Source of the DNA: Alcanivorax sp. DP30
GTDB taxonomy: Bacteria; Pseudomonadota; Gammaproteobacteria; Pseudomonadales; Alcanivoracaceae
DNA length: 64,000 bases
Direction: 5' to 3'
Assembly: GCF_009882945.1 (NCBI RefSeq)
Contig: NZ_WTUY01000004.1
Coordinates: 611,341 to 675,340, forward strand
Below are positions 8,758-17,583 of the stretch, piece by piece. Within the stretch, counting starts at the first letter, position 1; each line of letters opens with the position of its first letter. The notes beneath the pieces are model-generated. The model was not told the origin of the DNA. It saw nothing but the letters and a program-made list of their open reading frames with translations, and did no database searches. The position numbers were made by a program, and so were the translations under genes.

Positions 8758-8908
8758 TGAAAGTGAAAAGTTGAAACGCGGAACAGGGCGCCATTTTTTG
8801 CCATTGCCTGCCCGCGATTCACGGCGATGGCGCGGGCGCGGCCGTTCAAAACCGGGGACACACCACGCGCTTTTTCACTTTCAACTTTGAACTTTGAACT
8901 TTGAACTC
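8758..8908. repeat. Heptamer-armed inverted element with ACTTTGA arms, copy I
   Basis: The left arm is TGAAAGT GAAAAGT TGAAACG, and the right arm is ACTTTCA followed by three exact ACTTTGA heptamers and ACTCGG. The core (CGCGG, then TGCCCGCGA, then GCGCGG, then CGCG) matches the core of the AGCTACA-armed copies, so it belongs to the same element with a different arm sequence. It fills the gap between atfA and the mutarotase gene. Confidence 0.75.
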
Positions 8909-8924
8909 GGACCGCAGGTAACGG

Positions 8925-9812
8925 ATGACCTCATCAATCACGCAAATCACCCGTGGCGATCTTGCCTGTTGGCAGGTGCGTCATCGCGGCCAGACCCTGG
9001 TGATTGCCGAACAGGGTGCCCAGGTGCTGGAGTACCGACTATATAACGAGCCTCCCGTTATCTGGCTCAGTGAACAGGCCGAGTATCAACGCGGGAGCGG
9101 AGTACGCGGTGGTGTGCCGGTTTGCTGGCCCTGGTTCGGTGGGCTGGCATTCAATCCGGAACCCGTGCGCCAGCAATTTACCGTTACCGACGGGCCGGCC
9201 CATGGCTGGGTACGTACGCTGCCCTGGCAGCTGGCAGAGCAGGATCAAGACGAACAGCAAGTGACACTCATCTTCACGCCCGCTGCCGACAGCCTGCCTG
9301 AGGGAACCCCGGAGGTGGATCTGTGCCTACAACTGATCCTGGACGATGCCCTCACCCTCACCCTGATCAACCATAACCGCAGTGCTCAGCCGATCGCACT
9401 CAGCCAGGCACTGCACAGTTACTTCGCCGTCAGTGACAGCCGCAACGTGACCCTGCAAGGCTTCGATCAGAGCCCCTATGTGGACGCCATGGATCACTGG
9501 CAAAGCCACCGCCAAAGTGGCCCACTGACCTTCCGCGAAGAAACCGACAGACTCTACCTGCAACTGGGCCCAACCCTGCACATCGATGACCCTGACTGGC
9601 AGCGCCGTATCACTCTCTCCACCGTCGGCAGTCAATCTGCAGTGGTCTGGAACCCATGGGTGGAAAAGAGCCAGCGGCTCAGCCAGTTTGCCGATGATGC
9701 CTGGCAGAGAATGCTCTGTATTGAAACCGCCCGGGTGCTCGATGACATGCTTTTACTGGCTCCCGGAGAGCGTCACGAGATGTCTGTCAGATTTGTGACG
9801 AGTCCGCTATAA
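8925..9812 (+). CDS. D-hexose-6-phosphate mutarotase (YeaD family)
   Basis: Aldose 1-epimerase-like beta-sandwich protein of 295 residues that interconverts the alpha and beta forms of hexose 6-phosphates in the cytosol. The catalytic histidine is in ALHSYFAVSD and the general-base glutamate in LCIETARV near the C-terminus. RGGVPVCWPWFG near residue 65 is the phosphate-binding signature of the YeaD group. The start ATG 8925 lies 17 bases after the right arm of the upstream repeat. Gluconeogenic growth on hydrocarbons would use this step, but that is context only. Confidence 0.88.
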   Translation: MTSSITQITRGDLACWQVRHRGQTLVIAEQGAQVLEYRLYNEPPVIWLSEQAEYQRGSGVRGGVPVCWPWFGGLAFNPEPVRQQFTVTDGPAHGWVRTLPWQLAEQDQDEQQVTLIFTPAADSLPEGTPEVDLCLQLILDDALTLTLINHNRSAQPIALSQALHSYFAVSDSRNVTLQGFDQSPYVDAMDHWQSHRQSGPLTFREETDRLYLQLGPTLHIDDPDWQRRITLSTVGSQSAVVWNPWVEKSQRLSQFADDAWQRMLCIETARVLDDMLLLAPGERHEMSVRFVTSPL

Positions 9813-10005
9813 CCGACTGATAACGGTCAATAAAAAGGGGTGGTGCTGGCCAAAAAAGGGGAGTAGAGTCGGAAGTGGCTGCGAATTATGGCCGGAGTTT
9901 GTGTTGGTAGTTGTCTTCCCTGCGTGAAGCTGAAGTTGTCTCCGAACACCCCATCATGGTTTGCAAGCAACACCCTAAGTAATAGATTTTGAGGTATAGA
10001 TTCAC

Positions 10006-10209
10006 ATGGCTACTGGTACTGTGAAGTGGTTCAACGAGTCCAAGGGTTTTGGTTTCATTTCCCAGGACGATGGTGGTGCGGACGTATTCGTTCATTTCAG
10101 TGCAATCACTGGCTCGGGCTTCAAAACCCTGGCTGAGGGTCAGAAGGTTTCCTTCGAGATCCAGCAGGGTCCGAAAGGCCCTCAGGCTGCCAACGTAGTT
10201 GCTGAATAA
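10006..10209 (+). CDS. Cold-shock protein, CspA family
   Basis: A 67-residue single cold-shock domain that binds single-stranded RNA and melts secondary structure. RNP1 (KGFGFI) and RNP2 (VFVHF) are intact, and the length is standard. Upstream is a gap of 193 bases without another gene, consistent with the long structured 5' leader common in csp genes, though I cannot map the transcript start. A terminator follows 20 bases after the stop codon, so this is a single-gene unit. Confidence 0.95.
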   Translation: MATGTVKWFNESKGFGFISQDDGGADVFVHFSAITGSGFKTLAEGQKVSFEIQQGPKGPQAANVVAE

Positions 10210-10228
10210 GCGCTGCTCCGGCACACAA

Positions 10229-10255
10229 GAAAACCCGCTTCGGCGGGTTTTTTTG
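10229..10255 (+). terminator. Rho-independent terminator of the cold-shock gene
   Basis: AAACCCGC-TTCG-GCGGGTTT stem followed by a T run, directly downstream of the gene. Confidence 0.92.
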
Positions 10256-10291
10256 TTTTAGCACTCAACAACCCCCGCCAGCCCCCTAACT

Positions 10292-10514
10292 CCCCGCCTC
10301 TGCCGTAGGAGCGTCGGTTATTCGCTTCGCTCACCCCTTTCGGGGCCGCCTTGACAGACCTTCCTTCGCTGCGCTCGATGACGGCGCGATTCCAAACCAG
10401 GATCAGAACAAATAGGGTTCTAATTTCTGTGTACCCTTTGGCCTCTGTGGCCAATATCGCTTTTAAAGGGTTTTGGTGATCGCGCCGCGAGCGACGCTCC
10501 TACGGCGGGGAGGG
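10292..10514. repeat. REP composite downstream of the RAYT transposase
   Basis: Outer REP-like arms (GCCGTAGGAGCGTC and GCGACGCTCCTACGGC) flank further partial REP words and a CCTCTGTGGCC segment related to the core of the composite at 36749. This fills the 332-base gap between the cold-shock terminator and the transposase gene; no gene is seen in it. Confidence 0.75.
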
Positions 10515-10541
10515 GTTTCCCGTGTATGAGGTTATGGCTCT

Positions 10542-10985
10542 CTACAGCCAGACGGCATTCCAATAGGGATAAAAGCGGACGCTTGTTGTAATGCCTGCAC
10601 GTAACGGGTTGGCAACGATATAGCGGGCTATCTGTACACGGTCTTCCTCTTCACGAAGAGCATGATCATGGAATCCCCGCTGCCAGATGGATTGCCCCAT
10701 CGCTCTTGCTGTCTGGCTTTTCAGCATTCCGACTGTTTGTGACAGTGAATACTTGCCGGATAGAGACAACAGCCAATGAAAGTGGTCGGGCATGACCACA
10801 AAACACAGGGATTCACCCGCTCCGATATTTTCCATGGCGATGAAATTACGGCATAACAGCCTCGCAGCCTCTGTTTCATGAAACCAGGGAAGTCTGTTTC
10901 GGGTAACAGCAGTCACCAGATATTGTTGTTGCTGGATCGAGACACGTCCGCGTCGGAGCTTGTGTCCATGATGTAAGGAATCCAT
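10542..10985 (-). CDS. REP-associated tyrosine transposase (RAYT, Y1 HUH family)
   Basis: A single-strand DNA transposase-like enzyme of the IS200/IS605-related Y1 family, the group held to bind and spread REP sequences. From ATG 10985 the protein has 147 residues. The HUH motif is H68-F-H70 in MPDHFHWLL, and the likely nucleophile is Y122 in RYIVANPLRAG. A longer frame reaches back to 11132, but it would translate through a REP and starts with unlike sequence, so the short start is preferred. REP composites lie on both sides (10292-10514 and 11064-11258), the usual RAYT arrangement. It lacks insertion-sequence ends and looks domesticated. Confidence 0.88.
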   Translation of the reverse strand: MDSLHHGHKLRRGRVSIQQQQYLVTAVTRNRLPWFHETEAARLLCRNFIAMENIGAGESLCFVVMPDHFHWLLSLSGKYSLSQTVGMLKSQTARAMGQSIWQRGFHDHALREEEDRVQIARYIVANPLRAGITTSVRFYPYWNAVWL

Positions 10986-11063
10986 GAGCTCAAGGATGCT
11001 TGACGATGCTGCGCAGGGATAAGCGCCAAACGCTGAAAAAGGTGTAGGCAATACTCCAGCCTT

Positions 11064-11258
11064 GCCGTAGGAGCGTTCGCTTGCGGCGCGATCATCGAGC
11101 TTTTTTAGAAACGATGTTTGCACAGAGATCATCGGGCACGCAGAGAGTAGAACCTGCTTTCCTCAGTGAACTCTGTGCTCTCTGGGGTGCAATTGCTGTT
11201 GGTCTTGGTCTCGAATCGCGCCGTCACCGAGCGAAGCGAATAACCGACGATCCTACGC
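11064..11258. repeat. REP composite upstream of the RAYT transposase
   Basis: It starts with GCCGTAGGAGCG...GCGGCGCGAT and ends with an inverted partner (TCGCGCCGTCACC ... GATCCTACG). The middle carries CACAGAG and TTCCTCAGTGAACTCTGTGC, as in the composite at 36749-36924. It fills most of the 297 bases between the transposase and the YgjP-type gene. Confidence 0.75.
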
Positions 11259-11282
11259 AAATGTATACGCCAGACGGTAACG

Positions 11283-11948
11283 CTACGGCTGGAACAGCGG
11301 TTGTTCGAGGATGGCCTTGCGGTGGCGCCAGTCGGGCATGCGGGCGTCCATGAGGGCGTGGAAGCCGGGACCGTGGTCCATGTGCTTGAGATGACAGAGT
11401 TCGTGCATCACCACGTAATCCAGCGCTTCAGGGGGGTAGTGCAGCAGCGCCATGTTCAGGTTGATGTAGCCGCGAGCAGAGAGTGACCCCCAGCGGGTGC
11501 GCATTTTCTTGATACGCAGGGTGGGCCGGGCAAAACCCTGTTGCTGAAACCAGTCAAACTGCCGCGCGATGCTGTGCTCAAACACCGGCTTTGCCTGCCG
11601 ACGCATCCAGCCTTCCACCGCGGCGCGCACGGTGTTTTCGTCGTCCGGCTGCGCCACTCGCACCGACAAATAGCGACCACTGATCGCCACTCGCGTGCGC
11701 CCTTCACAGACATCCATCTGCAACGCCTCACCCCGCCAGGCCAGTACTTCACCATCCAGCCAGCGCTGGCGAGGACGGTCGGCCTGGCGCTGCTGCTGTT
11801 CAGCAATCCACTGGCGACGACTGTCCACAAATACCTGCACCAGCCGCAACGGCGCCCGCTGCGGTGCACGCACCTGCACACGGCCGTCTTCCAGAACACG
11901 CAGTTCCAGGCTGCGGCGTTTGCTGCGTATCAGTTCGTAGTCGGTCAT
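11283..11948 (-). CDS. YgjP-type metal-dependent hydrolase (M48-like, DUF45)
   Basis: A 221-residue cytosolic protein of the YgjP/DUF45 family, a zincin-like fold whose true substrate is unknown. The zinc signature HELCH is at residues 182-186, with further histidines at 189, 192 and 197, and RWGSLSARGYINLNMALL precedes it as in the family. There is no signal peptide. The gene is transcribed leftwards from just beside copy B of the heptamer-armed element. Protease activity is inferred from the fold only. Confidence 0.85.
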   Translation of the reverse strand: MTDYELIRSKRRSLELRVLEDGRVQVRAPQRAPLRLVQVFVDSRRQWIAEQQQRQADRPRQRWLDGEVLAWRGEALQMDVCEGRTRVAISGRYLSVRVAQPDDENTVRAAVEGWMRRQAKPVFEHSIARQFDWFQQQGFARPTLRIKKMRTRWGSLSARGYINLNMALLHYPPEALDYVVMHELCHLKHMDHGPGFHALMDARMPDWRHRKAILEQPLFQP

Positions 11949-11952
11949 GAAT

Positions 11953-12116
11953 CAGCTACAAGCCTCAAGCTGCAAGCTAAAAGGCGCGGACAAACATTGT
12001 GGTTGCTTCCATGGCACTGCCCGCGACCAAGCCGATTGGAGCGCGGAGGAGATGACGTTCCGTATGGCCGCAACATAACCTCGCGTTGCAACTTGAAACT
12101 TGCTACTTGCAACTCA
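11953..12116. repeat. Heptamer-armed inverted element, copy B
   Basis: The left arm is CAGCTACAAGCCTCAAGCTG and the right arm GCGTTGCAACTTGAAACTTG. The core includes GCGCGG, CTGCCCGCGA and GGAGCGCGG in the standard order. It lies between the YgjP-type gene and the RND pump gene. Confidence 0.75.
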
Positions 12117-12141
12117 GTCCTCTCCATTAAAACGGGGTCGG

Positions 12142-12172
12142 GATCGCGCCGCTAGCGACGCTCCTGCTCCTG
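12142..12172. repeat. REP overlapping the 3' end of the RND pump gene
   Basis: GATCGCGCCGCTAGCGACGCTCCT is a REP copy. The RND stop codon (12152-12154) lies inside it, so the last residues of the pump (QERR) are encoded by REP sequence. Confidence 0.7.
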
Positions 12173-15100
12173 CGGTTGGCCCATCTCTTTATCCAGCTGC
12201 TGCTTTACTGCATCTGCGGGTGAGGCGTAGGGTGCCAGCCACTGGTACAGCACCGGGATAACGAACAAGGTTAACACGGTGGCGAACAACAGGCCGCCGA
12301 GGATAACCACACCAATGGTGAAGCGACTTTCTGCACCCGCACCGGTGGCCAACACCAGCGGAATGGCACCGAAGATGGTGGACACCCCTGTCATCAATAC
12401 CGGCCGGAAACGCACGATGGCCCCCTGGTAAATCGCGTCTTTTACGCTACGCCCCTGATCGCGGAGCTGGTTGGCAAATTCCACAATCAGAATCCCGTTC
12501 TTGGCCATCAACCCCAGCAACATGATCATGCCGATCTGGCTGTAAATGTTCAGGCTGTCGCCGGTGACACTCATGGCCACCACGGCCCCGGCCAGGGCCA
12601 GCGGCACGGTGAGCATGATGATCAACGGATGGATCCAGCTTTCGAACTGTGCAGCCAGCACCAGGAACACAATCACCAGGGCCAGGGCAAACGTCACCAG
12701 GATCGCCGAAGACGAGCGCTGTAATTCTTCCGCCATCCCCTTGTAGCCAATCCGGGCGTCCAGCGGCAGGGTTTCATTGGCGGTTTTCTCGATGTATGCC
12801 ATGGCACTGGCCATGTCATAGCCTTCGGCCAGGTTGGCTGACAAGGTGATGGCCGGCAGCCGGTCCACCCGGCGCAATTCCGGTGAATCCCCGGTGGTGC
12901 TGAGTTCCACCACACTGGAAAACGGCACCAGCTCGCCCCCCTCGCTGCGCAGGTAAATTGGCAATACATCTTGCGGGCCCTGGCTGGCACCTTCCTCGGC
13001 TTCCAGAATCACATCGTACTCGCGGCCGCGGTCCACATAGGTGGATACCGTGAGCGTGGCAAACATGGCTTGCAGGGTTTCCCCCACGTCGGTGGCATTG
13101 ATTCCCAGATCCGCAGCCCGGTCCCGGTTCAGCGCCACATCCAGCTGCGGCTGGGTCTGTTCAAAATCCGTATCGATGCTGGTCAGGTTCGGGTTTTCCC
13201 GCATCCCGGCCATCAGGGTTTCGCTCCAGGCTTTCACCTGTTCGTAGTCCGGCCCGGCCACCACCACTTCCAGTGACTGGTCAAACGGACTCTGGCCCAG
13301 CCCGGGCGGGTTCACCGGGAAGGCGCGCAGGCCGGCGACCTGGGACAGCGGACCGCGAATGCTGTTAACGATTTCCTGCTGGGTGCGCTCTCGCTCGCCC
13401 CAGTCTTTCAGGCGCACAATGGTGAATGCCCGCTCGGCAACACCACGGAACCCAATGATTGCCAGTACCCGTTCGGCTTCTTCATTTTCCACCAGCGGCA
13501 TGAGGATCTTTTCCAGTTGCCGGGCATGGTGCTCGCCATATTCCGTGGTGGAGCCCTGTGGGGCTGAGGCCGGAATAATGAATACTCCACGGTCTTCCGT
13601 GGGCGCCAGCTCCCGGGGAAGCTGGCGAAACAACAAAAGCGCAAAGGCACAAAGCAGCACGCAACCCAGCACCAGCGGCCACGGTGTATTCAGCGCCTTT
13701 TTTAACCCGGCCGCATAGCCTTGATTCAACCGATGCAGACCACGCTCCAGTGCATTACCCTGCCCTTGCTGTTCGCGCACGCTGTGCCGATGCAGCCAGC
13801 GCGAACTGAGCATGGGCGCCAGACTCAGCGCGACGATACTGGAGATAATCACGGCGGAGGCCAGGGTAAAACCGAACTCGCCGAACAGGCGACCCACGTT
13901 CCCGCCCATGAACGAAATGGGCACGAATACGGCCACCAGTGTCAGGGTGGTGGCCACTACCGCGAAGGCCACCTGCCTGGCGCCAAGGTAGGCAGCCACC
14001 AGACGACTCTCCCCTTCATCAATTCGGCGCTGGATGTTTTCCAGCATCACGATGGCATCATCCACCACCAGGCCGATGGCGAGAATCAGCGCCAGCAACG
14101 TCAATACATTGATGGAGAAATCCAGTGCGCCGAAGCCGATAAAGGCCCCCACAACGGAAACCGGAATCGTCACTGCCGGAATCAGGGTGGCGCGAAGATT
14201 CCCCAGAAAGGCAAAGATCACCGCGATGACCAGCGCCACGGAAATCCCCAGGGTGATCAGAACCTCGCGGATGGACGCACGGATAAACAGGGATTCGTCA
14301 TAGTTGATATCCAGGCTGATGTCCGAAGGCAGGCTTTCCCGCACAGCCTCGATTTCAGCACGAACATTATCGGATACGGTTACGGTGTTGGCTTTTGACT
14401 GGCGCACCACGCCAAGACCAATGGCGGTCTGCCCGTTGGCGCGCAGTATCGAGTCATCATTTTCCACCCCCAGGGTCACGCGGGCCACATCCCCCAGGCG
14501 CAACAGGTAATCGCCGGAGCGGCGAACCACCAGGCGCTCAAAGGCAGCCACGGTATCCAGGCGATTGTCAGCCCGCACTGTGAAGGCACGGGATTCAGAT
14601 TCCAGACGTCCCGCCGGCAGTTCCACATTATTACTGCGCAGGGCCTGCTCGATATCGGTGACCGTTATCTGGTTGGCAGCCATGCGTTGGCGGTCCAGCC
14701 ACACGCGCATGGCGTACCGGCGCTCACCACCGATGATCACTTCGGACACGCCATCCAGCACTGCAAAACGGTCCACCAGGGAACGCTCGGCAAAGTCGGT
14801 CAATTCCTGCGGCGCCAGGGTAGTGCTGGTCAACGTTACCCAGATGATCGGACGGGCATCCGCATCGGACTTGGCAATCACCGGCGTTTCCGCTTCTTCC
14901 GGCAACCGGTTCAGTACCCGCGATACCGCATCGCGCACATCATTGGCGGCAATATCCACATCCCGATCCAGGGTAAATTCCGCGCTGGTACGCGCCGACC
15001 CCAGACGACTGCGCGATTCAATCTTGCGTACACCCTCCACCCCGGCCATGGCCCCTTCGATCACCTGCACAATCTGCGTGTCGATGACCTCAGGTGCCGC

Positions 15101-15259
15101 GCCGGCGTAATCCACCCGCACGGAGACTTCCGGCGGATCGATATCCGGGTACTCCCGCACCGGCAGTTTCATCAGGGCGCTGATGCCGAACACCACGATC
15201 AGCAAACTGATGACGGTGGCAAAAACCGGTCGCTTGATGGAGACATCCGACAGAATCAT
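12152..15259 (-). CDS. RND multidrug efflux transporter, inner-membrane pump (HAE1 type)
   Basis: Proton-driven pump of the AcrB/MexB superfamily, 1035 residues, with the usual twelve membrane helices and two large periplasmic loops. The proton relay is seen in LVVDDAIVMLEN (two adjacent aspartates in TM4), and the opening SIKRPVFATVIS and FGISALMKLPVREYPDIDPP are typical. It overlaps the upstream adaptor gene by 4 bases (ATGA), so the two are translationally coupled. No outer-membrane channel gene follows, so it probably uses a TolC-like partner elsewhere. The C-terminal residues come from a REP inserted at the stop codon. Confidence 0.95.
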   Translation of the reverse strand: MILSDVSIKRPVFATVISLLIVVFGISALMKLPVREYPDIDPPEVSVRVDYAGAAPEVIDTQIVQVIEGAMAGVEGVRKIESRSRLGSARTSAEFTLDRDVDIAANDVRDAVSRVLNRLPEEAETPVIAKSDADARPIIWVTLTSTTLAPQELTDFAERSLVDRFAVLDGVSEVIIGGERRYAMRVWLDRQRMAANQITVTDIEQALRSNNVELPAGRLESESRAFTVRADNRLDTVAAFERLVVRRSGDYLLRLGDVARVTLGVENDDSILRANGQTAIGLGVVRQSKANTVTVSDNVRAEIEAVRESLPSDISLDINYDESLFIRASIREVLITLGISVALVIAVIFAFLGNLRATLIPAVTIPVSVVGAFIGFGALDFSINVLTLLALILAIGLVVDDAIVMLENIQRRIDEGESRLVAAYLGARQVAFAVVATTLTLVAVFVPISFMGGNVGRLFGEFGFTLASAVIISSIVALSLAPMLSSRWLHRHSVREQQGQGNALERGLHRLNQGYAAGLKKALNTPWPLVLGCVLLCAFALLLFRQLPRELAPTEDRGVFIIPASAPQGSTTEYGEHHARQLEKILMPLVENEEAERVLAIIGFRGVAERAFTIVRLKDWGERERTQQEIVNSIRGPLSQVAGLRAFPVNPPGLGQSPFDQSLEVVVAGPDYEQVKAWSETLMAGMRENPNLTSIDTDFEQTQPQLDVALNRDRAADLGINATDVGETLQAMFATLTVSTYVDRGREYDVILEAEEGASQGPQDVLPIYLRSEGGELVPFSSVVELSTTGDSPELRRVDRLPAITLSANLAEGYDMASAMAYIEKTANETLPLDARIGYKGMAEELQRSSSAILVTFALALVIVFLVLAAQFESWIHPLIIMLTVPLALAGAVVAMSVTGDSLNIYSQIGMIMLLGLMAKNGILIVEFANQLRDQGRSVKDAIYQGAIVRFRPVLMTGVSTIFGAIPLVLATGAGAESRFTIGVVILGGLLFATVLTLFVIPVLYQWLAPYASPADAVKQQLDKEMGQPQEQERR

Positions 15260-16386
15260 GCTGCCGCACCTTCTTTAGCTTCCGTTTCCTCTGCCGGATT
15301 CAGACTTGATGGATTCAACAGGGCACGCTGGCCCGGCAACAGGGCTTCCGGATCGTCGATCACATTGACTGCCTGGCCACTACCCAGCCGGCTGTGACCG
15401 TTGACGATCACATCCGGTTGCCCGCTCAGACCGCTGGTGATTTCCACCCAGCCATCCCGGCGTCCGCCCAGCGTCACCGGGTGGCGCACTGCCTGGTTTC
15501 CCTTGTCCACGGTAAACACATAGCTCTGCGCTCCCTGGGTAATGATGGCCTGTTCAGGCACCAGCAAGGCCGGTCGGCGGGCCAGCTGCACGGTAATGCG
15601 CAGGAACTGTCCGGGTAGCAGGGTGTTGCCGGGATTGTTGAGACTGGCCCGGGCAGTGAGGCTTCGGCTGTTGCTGTTTACCCGTGAATCCAGATGGGTA
15701 ATCGATCCCTCGAACCGGGTATCGGGGAAGGCATCATTGCTGGCCAGTACTGCCAGGCCAACGGCCAGTTTGTCCAGAAAGCGCTCAGGCACCTGGAAAT
15801 CCACTTCAATCTGCCCCTGGCTATCCAGGGTCGTAATGGGATTGCCGGTTTGCAGATAGGCACCGCCATCCACCTGGCGCAGCCCCAACACCCCGGCAAA
15901 AGGCGCACGGATGCTATGGTCATTCAGGTTGGCCTGGGCGGCCTCGCGATTGGCGCGGGCGGATTCCAGCGAGGTGCGGAAAGTATCCACTTCGGATTCG
16001 GATATGGCGCGCTTTTCCACCAGCTGCTGGCCTCGACGAAAATCATCCAGAGCGCGCTGGTATTCGGCTTCGGCACGGGCCAGATCGGCGCGGGCATTTC
16101 GATCATCCAGCGAAACCAGTAGCTCCCCGCGCTTCACTTTCTGGCCCTGCTCAAAATGGATCCTGGCCACCCGCCCTGGCACCTCGGCCAGCAACACCAC
16201 AGCCTGGGCAGAGCGCGAGGTGCCTACGGCTTCGACCTGGTCAATCAGATCCCGCTCGATGCTTGGCGCCAGATTCACGGCAGTGGGTGGTCGTTGCCCG
16301 CGGGTAACCTCCTGCGGCGCCCACACCCACCAGACAGCCGCTACCACAGCAACAAGCAGCAGCCCCGCCGTTATTACTCGCCCCAT
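15256..16386 (-). CDS. RND efflux periplasmic adaptor subunit (MFP, HlyD/AcrA family)
   Basis: Membrane-fusion protein of 376 residues that links the RND pump to an outer-membrane channel. An N-terminal hydrophobic segment (residues 4-22) serves as signal or anchor. Next come a lipoyl half (VARIHFEQGQKVKRGELLVSLD), a coiled-coil hairpin with many Ala, Glu and Arg, and the second lipoyl half (IRAPFAGVLGLRQVDGGAY). It is the first gene of the two-gene unit. An inverted repeat 54-78 bases upstream of the start is a candidate operator; no regulator gene is adjacent. Confidence 0.94.
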   Translation of the reverse strand: MGRVITAGLLLVAVVAAVWWVWAPQEVTRGQRPPTAVNLAPSIERDLIDQVEAVGTSRSAQAVVLLAEVPGRVARIHFEQGQKVKRGELLVSLDDRNARADLARAEAEYQRALDDFRRGQQLVEKRAISESEVDTFRTSLESARANREAAQANLNDHSIRAPFAGVLGLRQVDGGAYLQTGNPITTLDSQGQIEVDFQVPERFLDKLAVGLAVLASNDAFPDTRFEGSITHLDSRVNSNSRSLTARASLNNPGNTLLPGQFLRITVQLARRPALLVPEQAIITQGAQSYVFTVDKGNQAVRHPVTLGGRRDGWVEITSGLSGQPDVIVNGHSRLGSGQAVNVIDDPEALLPGQRALLNPSSLNPAEETEAKEGAAA

Positions 16387-16439
16387 GAAATTCTCCGTTT
16401 GATGATCATTGCCCAGTGAGTCTAGACATCAATTATGCA

Positions 16440-16464
16440 ACTAATGCGTAGAGAGCGCGTTAGT
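16440..16464. promoter_or_regulatory. Inverted repeat upstream of the RND operon (candidate operator)
   Basis: ACTAATGCG and CGCGTTAGT are 9-bp arms matching at 8 positions with a 7-base spacer, 54 bases before the adaptor start. TetR-family repressors of RND pumps often use such sites; the function is inferred. The rest of 16387-16759 shows no convincing gene. Confidence 0.45.
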
Positions 16465-16759
16465 GACAGCCAAATGTGAAGATAATTCAATGAAACACAA
16501 CTGGCGGATGCAAACGCTGTTTCCCCCCGGAAGCCCGGGTACCGGTATCCGCTTGCCGGCACGCCTGGCGTGGCGAAACCCCATGTCGGGCTGCCTTTCG
16601 GAACGCGTCTATCGCAAGTCAGAATGTCATGGGCAAGACCCGCCGAACCTTCCAGCCTTTCCTAATCCCTTTGGCTAATAGGCGATAACCCTATCGACTG
16701 TTAGTGTGATGGCATTACGTCAATGCAGCCCATTTGGGTTCTTCAGGGAGTGAAGTCGC

Positions 16760-17497
16760 ATGCGCTGGCTATTCAGCCTGGCTTTTTTGCCGGGCATTGT
16801 TCTGGCTGCCCCACCTTTTGAACGTCCCGGCCTCGGCCTGAATCCAGATACCCTGCAACAACACCGAATGGTGCTGGAACAGGGGCTGCCCGATGCCACC
16901 CTGGATCAACGTGGCAGCCCGGAAATCACCACTCTGGATTTCAACACCCTGCTGCGCTTGCGGGTGGTCAGCCGCATGGAAATCCAGGTGGGCATCAACA
17001 GCTACCGATACCAGAGATTTGAATCAGCCACTGACACTGGCGACCTGGACGGCCTTGGCGACAGTTCCATCGGCGCCAAGTTTGCCCTGTACCGGGGAGA
17101 AGTCTTCCGGGCGGCCCTGCTGGGCGGCATGTTGATGGATACTTCCAGTGACGGCTTCAGCGATGATGAAGACGGCAGCTTTGTGGCACTCAGTGGCGGC
17201 TGGTGGCTGGATGACCGTCATCAGCTGCAGTTGAGTGTGCGGCTCGACGACGACGGTACCGAATCCAGGACCACCGTGGTTCCCTCCTGGCATGCCCGAC
17301 TCAACGATCAGTGGGCTGTGTTCCTGGATGCGGGTTTTACTCACAATCAGGACAATGGCGATGACAACCATCGCGCCGGCGGCGGCGTTACCTGGATGCT
17401 GACACCACAAGTTCAGTTTGACCTCTACGGCAGAGGCGCGCTGGAGTCGGACAGCGTGGATAATGAGGCAGGGCTGGGAGTAGCCATTGCGTTTTAG
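16760..17497 (+). CDS. Small outer-membrane beta-barrel, transporter-like
   Basis: A 245-residue exported protein with signal peptide MRWLFSLAFLPGIVLA. Alternating hydrophobic and polar strands and a terminal phenylalanine (GVAIAF) mark an outer-membrane barrel. The pattern resembles the MetA-pathway/phenol-degradation outer-membrane family (PF13557-like), whose members are proposed to pass hydrophobic compounds, but the match is by eye. Aspartate-rich loops (DTGDLDGLGDSS, DGFSDDEDGS) could bind calcium. It converges with the four-gene secreted-protein cluster. Confidence 0.7.
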   Translation: MRWLFSLAFLPGIVLAAPPFERPGLGLNPDTLQQHRMVLEQGLPDATLDQRGSPEITTLDFNTLLRLRVVSRMEIQVGINSYRYQRFESATDTGDLDGLGDSSIGAKFALYRGEVFRAALLGGMLMDTSSDGFSDDEDGSFVALSGGWWLDDRHQLQLSVRLDDDGTESRTTVVPSWHARLNDQWAVFLDAGFTHNQDNGDDNHRAGGGVTWMLTPQVQFDLYGRGALESDSVDNEAGLGVAIAF

Positions 17498-17583
17498 AAA
17501 CGCAGACGCCAGCTCTTGCTGCCGTGGAGGTTAAAGAGTCGCCATGGCAGCAGGGGCTTCAACACAATGATTCTCGGTAATCA

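Noticed and set aside
10986-11132. N-terminal extension of the RAYT transposase
   Set aside because: It would translate through a REP, and the added 49 residues have no resemblance to the family.
16463-16678. 71-residue frame upstream of the barrel gene
   Set aside because: Pro/Arg-rich with no family likeness, no ribosome-binding site and overlapping the RND operator region.
17564-17582. Fur-box-like AATGATTCTCGGTAATCATT
   Set aside because: It lies between the 3' ends of two converging genes, where a promoter operator is not expected; the match is partial.
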